Shown here piece after piece: positions 27,780 through 36,294 of a stretch of DNA of 47,390 nucleotides (positions within the stretch are counted from its first letter, which is position 1; each line of letters starts with the position of its first letter). A program made the position numbers and the translations under genes. The notes below the pieces were generated by a model, which saw nothing but the letters and a program-made list of their open reading frames with translations, was not told the DNA's origin and did no database searches. The stretch comes from Rhodothermales bacterium (lineage in GTDB: Bacteria > Bacteroidota > Rhodothermia > Rhodothermales > Bin80): NCBI GenBank assembly GCA_022821385.1, contig JAJEDR010000051.1, positions 1 to 47,390 of the forward strand. The letters are read 5' to 3'.

Positions 27780-28613
27780 GGTCGCGGCCATGCCGGGCTG
27801 CAGGTAGACGTGGATCCGCAGGCCACGCTTAGTGACACGAGGACGCGGATCTTTGGGATGCCAGGGCCTGGTAGCCCTAATCAAGCCACGGCAGGTAGCA
27901 GCAATTCGACAACAACGGAATGTTTACTCACTCGATGCTGAGCGAAGAGGAATTAAGGACGTACTTTTGTCCGGTACAATCGCGCGGGGCACACCGCCCA
28001 AAAATTCCAACGTCCGGCGAACAGACCCGCAGAAATCGCACGCCCTTTGCGTCTCGGTGGCCTCTGCACACAGATAGTTAGAAGCCCCCAGCACTGCGAC
28101 AAACAATTCTACGGTTCGTACGTCACCGGTATCCAGATCAACCACGCAGGACTTCTTTCCTGAATAATCCACGAATAACCGGTCTCCGGCCTTATAGTTA
28201 TGACGCATTACTGGATCCAAATTGGCGCAGCACCAACTACGGTACAGATCACAAAAACGACTGTACTAGTACCCCTCTGGATGCGCCGCGAGATACTCTT
28301 TTCAAAGCTGCGCCAGGGTCAGCCTACGGTGTTTGGTGAGTTCCAGTTGGACCTCAGCCCAGTTCGGCACCGGCCGCTGTCACGATGCAGATCGGGCTGT
28401 GGAGGGACAGAGGATCGCCTCCAACTCAGCATCCGTCATCCCATCGGGTAACGGCCAAGTCAGATTCGCCACCGTGGCGCGCTCAAGAATCCGGGATACC
28501 GATCCGCGGACCATTCCCACATCGCAGCCAATCGCGCGATGGGACAACTTGAACGCAAATCGCAGTTCCAGAATACGCTTGATCTTCTTCATCGATATAC
28601 GCTGTGCAGGCAC
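27780..28613 (-). pseudogene. istA: Decayed IS21-family istA transposase (left copy)
   Basis: The reading starts near 28613 with MPAQRISMKKIKRILELRF and SHRAIG (the helix-turn-helix of IstA), then WPLPDG. It continues through a stop-containing stretch (28220-28380, reading WAEV-x-LELTKH, YLAAHPEGY and RFCDLYR with in-frame TGA and TAG). It then returns to an open segment, YKAGDRLFVDYSGKK, TVELFVAVLGASNY and FLGGVPRAIVPD, which is the start of the IS21 DDE core. Beyond 27924 only scraps remain (ARPWHPKD-like). There is no istB. Several stops, frameshifts and the missing 3' half make it inactive. Confidence 0.85.
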
Positions 28614-28621
28614 AGGTCATT

Positions 28622-28642
28622 GTTTTTGGTGAAACCAAAAAC
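28622..28642. repeat. Perfect 9-bp hairpin at the istA 5' side
   Basis: GTTTTTGGT, three bases (GAA), then ACCAAAAAC form a perfect inverted repeat just upstream of the decayed istA start. The second IS copy has an eroded equivalent (ATTGG, five bases, CCAAAT near 37702-37720). It is probably part of the IS end, perhaps limiting read-through transcription into the transposase. Confidence 0.6.
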
Positions 28643-28740
28643 TATGCATAACCCGACCTAGATTAGATGAGAAACAAACCGCCTCCGATTTGATGAACGC
28701 GAATCAACGCCCCATATTACCGGCTTGTAAAGTGCTTCAC

Positions 28741-28867
28741 TTCGCTCGGAATGGTGCCCTACTTCGCTCGGAATGGTGCCCCGCTTCGCTCGGATTGATG
28801 CCCCGCTTCGCTCGGATTAGTGCCCCGCATCGCTCGGATTGGTGCCCCACATCGTCGGATTATGCAG
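28741..28867 (-). repeat. 22-bp tandem terminal repeats of the IS21-family left end
   Basis: Five consecutive 22-base units begin at 28741, 28763, 28785, 28807 and 28829, followed by a partial unit ending about 28867. The unit is close to TTCGCTCGGATTGGTGCCCC plus two bases. Neighbouring units differ by one to four bases. Multiple short repeats at the tip are typical of IS21-family ends, where transposase binds. The orientation matches the istA remnant to the left, so the tip of the element is at about 28873. Confidence 0.8.
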
Positions 28868-28939
28868 ATTAGAATAAGGATACCGCCGGTTTAATCCTGA
28901 ACTGTAACCATGATTCTGCCCGTAGATTTCTTATGTCGC

Positions 28940-30754
28940 TTAATCACGGTTATTGGTTTTGTGGACGACATTTCGATGAAAAATCTGAGGAATTCCCATC
29001 TCCTCACATTGCTCCAAAACAACGAAATCAGTAGTAACATCCGTGTTATTGACAAACTGAACAATCAGTTTGGTAGCCAAGCTTGACCACAAACCTAAGT
29101 CATCGTTTCGAGCCTCAAATACGGGATGGAAACATCCAACCCCCTCCCACTGGACATCATCATCACTGAATTGATCACGTTCCTCCTTGAGATAAGGAGC
29201 TAAGCTGTCATTAAAACTGTCGACAGGAAATCTTATTCCGTGTCCATAGAAAGCATAAAACCTGCGGGCCTTCGTACCAATTGATATGGAAATGAAATGC
29301 TTTGGCTGTTTCCAATCTAATGAGTTGAGATGAGCGGTTACATCATCAGATCCCGTAGCATCAATTATTAGATCTGCTTCCAAGATCTCCTCAGATACCT
29401 CGGACTCTGGAGAGAAGCTCCTTGCAACTGCTCGCACGCATGCATGTGGGTTCACAGAGTTCAGATGAGCCTCAAGCTTTTCGGCCTTATTCCCACCTAA
29501 ATCGTTCATGGTCAGTGAGTGCCGGACAAGATTACCTGCCACCAAAGGCTCCATATCAACTAGAGTCATTTCGGTGATCCCACCACGAACAAGATGCTCA
29601 GCCAACGGTGCTCCGAGAGCTCCGACTCCTATGATGACGGTCCTCATTTCGCGGAGTGTTTTGGGTAACTGTCCTCGAGTAGCCAGTGCGTTTGGGTGCC
29701 AATTCTCAGTTGTTCGCCAAGGCAGTGATTTGTTGTTACCTAAATTTCTCATACGATAGGCGTTCCATAGGCTATTTCTGTCGTTCCGGTAACCCTTATA
29801 ACGGCTCTCAAAAGCGGGCAATAAAAGTGCCTGCCAGTGAATAAGACGGGGCTCCTCACCAACTACTTCGGGAATTAAAGCCCCCAGGAGTAAAATGATT
29901 GGTTGCCCGATGGGAATTAGACGAATAGCTTTTTTGATCAAGTCATTTAGCTCTGTATCTGGACAGGATTGACGTAACTCACCCCAAGTCCTGGGTTGTT
30001 GCCACGGATCAACGACCGGCAGTTTATCCAATTGAATCCACAGACCTTTTACGGGTGTAGATGGATAGGCAGTCAAGTGTGTTCCCCAATTCAATTTTCG
30101 GTTGATATTGTTTTCAGAATCACAATAAGCTTGGACGATTCCAGAATTCTCGGAAATCATGCTCAGATCAACAACACCGTATTTTGGTGTGATTCCAGAA
30201 TTTGGTTGATGGTCCAAACTCTCCGACACAATGACAGTCTTGACGCCCTTCTTTCCCTGCTCAGGTTTATGAAATGGGAGTTCAAAACGTTCTCCTTCAC
30301 GCATGAGATCGTTATTTGCTGCACAATTCAGCCATTTGACCGCACGTTCAAAGGTCCATTTGAGCCGAGTACGCCAATCTCGTGGTTCTGTGGATGCACC
30401 CACCCTATCGAGTACTCGTAGGTGACCGGCAAGGCATAGGAATGAGCTTTGCCAAGGCTTGGATTCGGGCACCTGGAAGGGATATTGATGAGGGAAAAGC
30501 CCCTCAATGCTGTTTTTCTTGGAAGGAAAGAAGTCGATAGCTCCATCTGGATAAAGACTGGAGACCCGTACGTACCATTCCGTCGTACAGGGCACCGAAC
30601 TATTTTCCGGCACATTCACAGAAATCCTACACTGAATCGTCCATAGCTTATCCTCTGCACACCACTCCCATGTACCCAAAAGGCTTACCCCATCAACTTC
30701 CAGCACTCTCTGCGTAGCGGCGCAAAGAGTGTCGAAGGATTCAGGGGAATTCAT
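28940..30754 (-). CDS. E2-E1 fusion: ubiquitin-conjugating-like plus ThiF-type activating domain (Cap2-like)
   Basis: About 604 residues from the ATG at 30754 (residue numbers here count one extra codon upstream). The N-terminal ~1-150 read as a bacterial E2 fold: a beta meander, FPHQYPF (H90), then SSFLCLAG with the likely catalytic C108, and a closing helix L-K-W-x-x-ERAVKWL. Residues ~180-365 are a linker or dimerisation region that I cannot name. Residues ~370-605 are a ThiF/E1 adenylation domain: VIIGVGALGAPLAEHL (nucleotide loop 377-382), LVDME (D401), NLVRHSL (R412), then GCFHPVFEA (C542, candidate E1 cysteine). The order is that of Cap2 in type II CBASS, but no CD-NTase or JAB protease is nearby. 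It follows the tandem YegP gene by 24 bases. In Cap2 systems such enzymes attach a partner protein's C-terminus to targets. Confidence 0.83.
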   Translation of the reverse strand: MNSPESFDTLCAATQRVLEVDGVSLLGTWEWCAEDKLWTIQCRISVNVPENSSVPCTTEWYVRVSSLYPDGAIDFFPSKKNSIEGLFPHQYPFQVPESKPWQSSFLCLAGHLRVLDRVGASTEPRDWRTRLKWTFERAVKWLNCAANNDLMREGERFELPFHKPEQGKKGVKTVIVSESLDHQPNSGITPKYGVVDLSMISENSGIVQAYCDSENNINRKLNWGTHLTAYPSTPVKGLWIQLDKLPVVDPWQQPRTWGELRQSCPDTELNDLIKKAIRLIPIGQPIILLLGALIPEVVGEEPRLIHWQALLLPAFESRYKGYRNDRNSLWNAYRMRNLGNNKSLPWRTTENWHPNALATRGQLPKTLREMRTVIIGVGALGAPLAEHLVRGGITEMTLVDMEPLVAGNLVRHSLTMNDLGGNKAEKLEAHLNSVNPHACVRAVARSFSPESEVSEEILEADLIIDATGSDDVTAHLNSLDWKQPKHFISISIGTKARRFYAFYGHGIRFPVDSFNDSLAPYLKEERDQFSDDDVQWEGVGCFHPVFEARNDDLGLWSSLATKLIVQFVNNTDVTTDFVVLEQCEEMGIPQIFHRNVVHKTNNRD

Positions 30755-30778
30755 CACTCAGAGCGTCATTACTCGAAA

Positions 30779-31246
30779 TTATGCAAACCTGCTCTCGCGC
30801 GGTTCAATAGATGTATTACCATCTCTCCCAGAACTTTCACGGTTCTTTGTTTCATCTTTCACTTTTGCAGTGGGCGCAAATTTTTTGACCAGTTCGAGAC
30901 CATTAATACAAGCGAATTTCTTTTTATATCCCTCGCTAGAGATGGCAATGATTTTGTTGTTTCCACTTTGCAGTCTCCACCGGTATTCCTTGGCTTCATC
31001 CTTCTCCACTTCAAATTCTGGTTTACTGCCCTGACCATGGTGCCCATCTGCACCGGGTTTTGTAAGATCATTGACCGGAGCGTTCGGTGCAAGGCGTTTA
31101 ACAAGGTCAATACTTGCCTCTGCCGTAGCTCTGCGTTTAAAGGACTCGCCAGGAACAGCGAGCTCTTCATGGTTTGCAGCATGAAAGGTCCAGCGATACT
31201 GGCCTGTTACGTCCTGAGAAATTCTGAAATATGGCATCATTTTCAT
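30779..31246 (-). CDS. Tandem YegP (DUF1508) domain protein
   Basis: A 155-residue protein made of two YegP/DUF1508 repeats, at ~4-58 and ~76-130. Each has F-x-I/V-x-x-D...YRW, a turn with N, I-I-A-like strand, E-G/S-Y/F-K, then a helix with L-VK-x-x-AP-x-A. The linker (~60-75) is Gly/His-rich. The C-terminus is a disordered, charged tail ending RESRFA. YegP proteins are small alpha/beta proteins of unknown function. The gene directly precedes the E2-E1 gene, so its product is a natural candidate for that enzyme's substrate or target, but no diglycine tail is present. Confidence 0.82.
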   Translation of the reverse strand: MKMMPYFRISQDVTGQYRWTFHAANHEELAVPGESFKRRATAEASIDLVKRLAPNAPVNDLTKPGADGHHGQGSKPEFEVEKDEAKEYRWRLQSGNNKIIAISSEGYKKKFACINGLELVKKFAPTAKVKDETKNRESSGRDGNTSIEPRESRFA

Positions 31247-31472
31247 TTACCTTAAGGTTGAAGTGTCTCCCCGTCGTTTGAGGAAACACAAAGATGATTG
31301 ATCAAGATCTTGCAGAAACAGTCTCCAAGATCCACCTATATGTGCACGAATTAACATAATTGTGTTCTTAATTGTAACTCGCAAATCCTAGGACCCGTAC
31401 TCTCGTATTGATCGCGGTTGCTGTATTCAACCGACATCGTCATCATTTAGCGGCGAACCCAACTATGCTGAT

Positions 31473-31501
31473 TTCGTATTGTTTCCTATTACGAATTCGT
31501 G
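31473..31501. promoter_or_regulatory. Candidate operator for the XRE regulator (three TTCGTA half-sites)
   Basis: TTCGTA at 31473-31478, its complement TACGAA at 31490-31495, and TTCGTG at 31496-31501 form two overlapping inverted repeats. One has 11 bases between arms. The other is the contiguous palindrome ACGAATTCGT. The site lies 18 bases before the regulator ATG, in the 273-base divergent region that must hold promoters for both the YegP/E2-E1 pair and the XRE-ImmA pair. Autoregulation is inferred. Confidence 0.5.
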
Positions 31502-31519
31502 AATAATATGTTTCAGTGA

Positions 31520-31867
31520 ATGAAAAAAAAACGCCCAACCGAAATTTTTCCCAGTCGGCTCCGTAGCACACGGGAGAAACGCGCACTGAACCAGTCTGAG
31601 TTAGCCAGGCGAGCAGGTCTACAGGCCTCCGCCGTTTCTCAATTCGAAACAGGAACTAGAAAGCCATCCTTTGATAATCTGCGCCGGCTTGCTGATGCAC
31701 TAGATGTAACCACAGATTACTTGATTGGCCGGGTGGACGATAATCAGGCCAGTGCAGGTCAGGATCAGTTATATCGTAATATTGATAACCTAACGGCAGA
31801 GGATCGCGAGTTCGCGGAAAGCTTCATTAAACTCCTTGCAAAAAAGTCGCAAAATCGCAGACAATGA
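31520..31867 (+). CDS. XRE-family helix-turn-helix regulator
   Basis: A 115-residue DNA-binding protein. Residues ~11-68 form a Cro/CI-type domain: LRSTREKRALNQSELARRAG, SAVSQFETGTRKPS, then LRRLADAL-x-V-x-x-DYLIGR. The C-terminal ~45 residues are charged and helical. The start is the ATG at 31520; an ATG at 31508 reads into a stop after two codons. Its stop overlaps the ATG of the ImmA/IrrE-like peptidase (ATGA), the usual pairing in which the peptidase cleaves the repressor to switch on a mobile or defence element. Confidence 0.9.
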   Translation: MKKKRPTEIFPSRLRSTREKRALNQSELARRAGLQASAVSQFETGTRKPSFDNLRRLADALDVTTDYLIGRVDDNQASAGQDQLYRNIDNLTAEDREFAESFIKLLAKKSQNRRQ

Positions 31868-32742
31868 ATCGTAATTCTATTCAATTCAAAGCGGCATCAG
31901 TCGCAGAAAAAGTTGTCTCAGATCAAGGCATCAAACAACTACCCGTGGACCCTATTGCAATAGCCCACAACCTAGATATAGAGGTCACACCTCAACCAAT
32001 TCATAGCCGAGGAGTTTCTGGGATGCTTATGCGTGTTAACAACTCGTTTGGAATAGCCTATGCTACGCACATCAATAGCATTGGCTTCAAGAATTTTAGT
32101 ATCGCACACGAACTGGGACACTACTTTCTCCCTGGGCATGTTGATGCGGTATTTGGCGCGGACAATCTTCACATATCAAAGGCAGGATTTTTCTCAGAAA
32201 AACAGTACGAAATGGAGGCTGATCTATTTGCGGCACGATTGCTGATGCCACAGAGATTATTTAAAGAAGCCGCATTATCGGTAGATGAGGGGTTGCTTGG
32301 GATAGAGGAACTCTCCCGAACTTGTAAGACCTCTCTCACAGCAACAGCAATACGTTATACGGAGTGTGTTGAGTATCCGATGGCTGTCATTGTAAGTGTT
32401 CGCGATAAGGTCAGTTATTGCTTTATGTCTGAGCCACTGAAGGAAGTTAGCGACCTAACTTGGATCCGAAAAGGACAAAATCTGCCAATCAATACGATAA
32501 CTTTTGATTTCAATCAGGACAGTCAGAGAGTCCAAGACGCCGAACGAGACGCGGACGTATCCGATTTGCAAGACTGGTTTGGAGGCGACATCTCCGTTCA
32601 GATTGAGGAAGCGGTTCAGGGATTGGGTCGGTATGAGAGGACGTTAACCATACTGACTGCCCCGGACCTTTTCGATAAAATAGAAGAGATTAAAGAGAAT
32701 GAGGCTCTGCATAAATCATGGGAGCCAAAATTTAGACTTTGA
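31864..32742 (+). CDS. ImmA/IrrE-family metallopeptidase
   Basis: A 292-residue zinc peptidase. The catalytic motif is AHELGHYFLPGH (H82, E83, H86), with a downstream MEADLFAARLLMP stretch that supplies the third ligand and fits the COG2856/IrrE family. The C-terminal ~120 residues are a less conserved, probably sensory part. The start overlaps the XRE gene stop by four bases. By family precedent it cleaves the partner XRE repressor after a damage or phage signal. That link is inferred. Confidence 0.9.
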   Translation: MNRNSIQFKAASVAEKVVSDQGIKQLPVDPIAIAHNLDIEVTPQPIHSRGVSGMLMRVNNSFGIAYATHINSIGFKNFSIAHELGHYFLPGHVDAVFGADNLHISKAGFFSEKQYEMEADLFAARLLMPQRLFKEAALSVDEGLLGIEELSRTCKTSLTATAIRYTECVEYPMAVIVSVRDKVSYCFMSEPLKEVSDLTWIRKGQNLPINTITFDFNQDSQRVQDAERDADVSDLQDWFGGDISVQIEEAVQGLGRYERTLTILTAPDLFDKIEEIKENEALHKSWEPKFRL

Positions 32743-32821
32743 TTTTCTTGATGCTAGATAAAGCTATAACCATCCTTGGACTCAGACTCCAATATGTTAG
32801 TTCGCGCAAACTATACCCCAT

Positions 32822-34984
32822 ATGACCAAACCTACGCCAAATCCGCATATCGCTGACGAAAACTTGATCACCGACATTGCCACGAAACACGGAAATACCT
32901 CGGAAACACCTTTTTCCAGTCTAACCAGCAAGACGGCCGTCGGTCAGGTGCTGCTATTAGACTATAATTCTGCCACCTTAGCAGTTCACGATTACCACAA
33001 GGAGCAGGTAGGTGGTTTGGCACGCGGCATGTTCCTGATATCAGGCCCCTCTTCCTCGAGCGAAGAAGCCAGTTTTGTGCTTATGCGAGTAGTCGGAGCG
33101 AAACGTCTAGCTAATCAGACTACTACCGATGAGGTACGACTTACTGCTGCGCAAGAGAGCATTGGTCAGGATATCTGGTCCGATAGACTTACCAAATGGG
33201 TTGCTAACGAAATTGCGCTGGGCGGTGTAGAGGCCCGAATACTTGGGACACTAACTTGGCGCGGTGGGACGCTCCTGTTTGCGGAGGATACAGCAAATTA
33301 TTATTCTGCGCGTGGAGCATATGTATGGAAACCCACGGGTTCTTTGCTTGAGAGTGTCGTAAATCTGTCGCACCGGGGAAATAGCCTTGACCTTTCGGGG
33401 TTGAAGAACCACAATAAATCTGATATTCGGATTCCTGTCGCGAAAACCCGCTTCGCAGCCGCTGACAGCCTCGAAACAAGCGATGTGCATGTTCCCGTCA
33501 AAATTGATCCCACTGACCTACTCAAGCGACGGACGGTTTTCTTTGGAATGTCCAGAAGTGGAAAGTCGAACGCGATGAAAATCACGGCCCAAGCTGTCTA
33601 CATGCTCCGAAAGAAATATCCTGATTTCAGGGTTGGCCAACTCATTTTCGATCCCAATGGAGAGTACGCCCAAGATAATCCGCAGGACGGACGCGGCCTC
33701 CATCGCATCCACGAGTTAGTGAATGAAGACCGGGAGGGAGAAATTGAGACCTACGGGAGGTATCGTCCTCCAACCGATCTTCAAAGAAAGATTACGAAGA
33801 TCAACTTTTTCGGAAACCCGGTTCCTCCCAGTAAACGGATTGACAGGAATCACGTCGAAAAATCACTGGATCAACTCATCGTGGGACGCGATCTTATAAA
33901 GGAACGGATGTCAACGGAGACGGCTCGTTTTACCTGCAACTTCCGAGACGCGGACCTTTCTATTCCGACGAATCTCGTAGATCGTAGTGTTGCAATCCGG
34001 TTTCATCGGGCTATAGTTGTTCATCAAGTCGCGCTTGCAGCAGCGGGATTTGAAGCCCCTCCATATCCCGATATCACCGGACTCTTCAGCAAGGAATTGC
34101 GCAATGCTCTCCGTTCCAGCAAGAACGATATGTCCGACCACGTTGATAAGTACCGAAGGGCAGAAAAAATACTAAGCAACTCCCGGCCGTCGTGGAATCA
34201 ACTAAATTTTGCATTTGAGGCCCTTCACCGTTTTATTCGAGATCGTAAGAGTGCTTACCAATCGTTTGAAGAGGAATACTCAAGCAAATCTGGTTCTGGC
34301 GATGACTGGGCCGATCCGCGTCTGAAGTCCATTCTTTCCATCTTTGATACGCCCAATGGTGTTCGAACATTCCAAGATCTACGCAATCAGCATTCGATGG
34401 AGACATCTTCCGACTACGCGGATGACATTGTTGATGATCTGAAAAAGGGTAAGCTGGTGATTTTCGATCAATCAATTGGCGACCCCAAACTGAATCGACA
34501 GGCTGCCGAACGCATCATGTGGAGAGTCTTTCGAGAACAGCAGAAGAAATTCACATCTGGTCAAGATCTAGCCCCATATAAACAACATGTACTGGTGTAC
34601 CTTGAGGAGGCTCACAATCTTCTGCCGCGCACTGGAGCCAAGGATATTCTGTCTACGGTGTGGGCACGTGCAGTTAAGGAAGGTGGGAAAATGAACCTCG
34701 GAGTTGTCTTAGCAACTCAGGCACCGAGTTCGGTCCTTCCAGAGATCTTGAGTGAGACCAATAATTGGTTCATTGCACACCTAAACTCAGACAATGAGGC
34801 AAAGGTGGTGGAGCGCTATTGGGATTTCGTAGATTTCATTCCCCAAATTCGTAGAGTATCGGAGCCGGGCTTTATCAGACTTCGAACCCTCTCCTCGGGG
34901 TACACAGTACCAGTCCAGTTGGATCGGTTTAAGCTTCCGGATCCTCCATCCGAATCGGACGCTAACATTGAGTTCTCCAATTGA
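32822..34984 (+). CDS. HerA-like FtsK-superfamily ATPase
   Basis: A 720-residue hexameric translocase-type ATPase. Residues ~36-175 form a HAS-barrel-like beta domain (VGQVLLLDYNS...). The P-loop is FFGMSRSGKSN (240-250), FDPNGEYA (277-284) is the HerA-specific acidic loop, and Walker B is LVYLEEAHNLLPR (591-603, E595/E596). ATQAPSSV (631-638) and the NNWFIAHLNSDNEA region (647-660) match the sensor and arginine-finger parts. A long helical insertion spans ~335-500. HerA proteins pump DNA and work with NurA nucleases. Its stop overlaps the NurA-like gene start. Confidence 0.9.
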   Translation: MTKPTPNPHIADENLITDIATKHGNTSETPFSSLTSKTAVGQVLLLDYNSATLAVHDYHKEQVGGLARGMFLISGPSSSSEEASFVLMRVVGAKRLANQTTTDEVRLTAAQESIGQDIWSDRLTKWVANEIALGGVEARILGTLTWRGGTLLFAEDTANYYSARGAYVWKPTGSLLESVVNLSHRGNSLDLSGLKNHNKSDIRIPVAKTRFAAADSLETSDVHVPVKIDPTDLLKRRTVFFGMSRSGKSNAMKITAQAVYMLRKKYPDFRVGQLIFDPNGEYAQDNPQDGRGLHRIHELVNEDREGEIETYGRYRPPTDLQRKITKINFFGNPVPPSKRIDRNHVEKSLDQLIVGRDLIKERMSTETARFTCNFRDADLSIPTNLVDRSVAIRFHRAIVVHQVALAAAGFEAPPYPDITGLFSKELRNALRSSKNDMSDHVDKYRRAEKILSNSRPSWNQLNFAFEALHRFIRDRKSAYQSFEEEYSSKSGSGDDWADPRLKSILSIFDTPNGVRTFQDLRNQHSMETSSDYADDIVDDLKKGKLVIFDQSIGDPKLNRQAAERIMWRVFREQQKKFTSGQDLAPYKQHVLVYLEEAHNLLPRTGAKDILSTVWARAVKEGGKMNLGVVLATQAPSSVLPEILSETNNWFIAHLNSDNEAKVVERYWDFVDFIPQIRRVSEPGFIRLRTLSSGYTVPVQLDRFKLPDPPSESDANIEFSN

Positions 34985-36294
34985 TGCCATACCCGAACGA
35001 GCGGGCTGGTTTTTTCGCTGTGCGAGATCTGGAACGTCGTCAGATTATTGAGGCATTCGGAGGTCAGCTTGAACAGGGAAGCAACCTCCCCCGCGATCCC
35101 TTACCTGCTTTTGAGCCATTTCGACAGACCAACAACCTCAGGTCTACCGTGGTAGCATTGGATGGATCTAGCATTTACCATCGAATCCCAGCGCGTCTCC
35201 CAGCAACTGAAGCGGGGGTAATTTCTATCTCAATCGTACAGATAAATGTTGATCAGCTGGCCAATCTTTCTCAACTCCCCGAAAGCGGTGCAATTGATCC
35301 AGTTCAACTACGTAGCACCGAAGATGGCCGTACACTGCAACGGGCGCTTCCAGGACGAAATGCCCGATCAGTAGACGGGAAAATGTCACGTGATTGGTTT
35401 CGTAGTTCAGTCCAAGAAGTCCTGGAAACTGCACATTTCGGTGGAGAGACTCTTGCGGAGACTCTGCATGCTCTTCTGGGGAACACAAACACTCAACGTA
35501 CAATCAAGTGTCCAAATATTCATTGTAAATCAAAGCCCGCTACTCCTAGTCTGGGTCAAATGCGATCACGGTGTAAAAAGTGTGATTCTGAGATTTTTCT
35601 ATCAGATGCCTTGCGTGCACAAGAGATCTTCAGTGACGAAGAGCCCTGCGGCGACGCTCACGGCCGTATCCGTCATGCCTTGGAGATTCTGTGCCTAATG
35701 AATCTGTTGCGGGGCCTTGCGAAAATCAAAAACGGGCAAGCTGCTTTGGGGAAAATCGCATTCGTACTTGATGGTCCGCTGGCAGCTTTTAGTACGATTG
35801 CTGTACTACAGTCTGGGATTCTTCGGGAACTGAGAAGAATCGAAGAATTGTTATCGCCCAACCACCTCCTGGTCATGTCTGCTGTTAAGACGGGAGCTTT
35901 TGTACAGCACTTCTCAGAGTTAGATGAAGCTCCAGAACCAGACTCCCGAATTCCATTAGGAACGGCATTCCTCCCTGATAATGACTACATCCGGGAAAAG
36001 ATCGTTCCAGGGACTACAGACCAACCTTGGGGCAGAACCACCTACTTTGGGAGACCGCTGGTGGTTAAAACCTATGATGGCCAGAGGTTATTTCTCAATC
36101 TTGCACAGCCGGAGGCCGATCCTCCTTTAACAGATGCTCCCTTCCCAGTCGTACTGAACGAAGCAATTACTATTGCCGAGCACCTTGGTATAGGGCACCA
36201 CGAGTTTCTACCGCTTCGACGAGCCCACGCGAAAGCAGCTATTCCGCTTCAGATGGGTAAAGCCATCATTGAGAGCCTAGCAAGAGCAAAATGA
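34984..36294 (+). CDS. NurA-domain nuclease with an inserted zinc ribbon
   Basis: About 436 residues. The ATG at 34984 overlaps the HerA stop in a TGATG, so that start is preferred over the TTG at 34981. NurA hallmarks are VVALDGSS (D near 60, metal ligand), IAFVLDGPLAAF (D near 263) and a C-terminal H-x-x-FLPLRRAHAKAAI segment. Between the two acidic motifs lies a zinc-ribbon-like insertion (C-x4-C at ~176-181, RSRC-x-x-C at ~197-200). NurA is a single/double-strand 5' nuclease that acts inside the HerA ring in archaeal end resection. In bacteria such pairs occur in defence loci. The stop overlaps the methyltransferase ATG (ATGA). Confidence 0.8.
   Translation: MPYPNERAGFFAVRDLERRQIIEAFGGQLEQGSNLPRDPLPAFEPFRQTNNLRSTVVALDGSSIYHRIPARLPATEAGVISISIVQINVDQLANLSQLPESGAIDPVQLRSTEDGRTLQRALPGRNARSVDGKMSRDWFRSSVQEVLETAHFGGETLAETLHALLGNTNTQRTIKCPNIHCKSKPATPSLGQMRSRCKKCDSEIFLSDALRAQEIFSDEEPCGDAHGRIRHALEILCLMNLLRGLAKIKNGQAALGKIAFVLDGPLAAFSTIAVLQSGILRELRRIEELLSPNHLLVMSAVKTGAFVQHFSELDEAPEPDSRIPLGTAFLPDNDYIREKIVPGTTDQPWGRTTYFGRPLVVKTYDGQRLFLNLAQPEADPPLTDAPFPVVLNEAITIAEHLGIGHHEFLPLRRAHAKAAIPLQMGKAIIESLARAK

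Noticed and set aside
28940-30754. Considered a full CBASS type II operon
   Set aside because: Cap2-like architecture is present, but no CD-NTase, Cap3/JAB or effector gene occurs on either side within the IS-bounded island.
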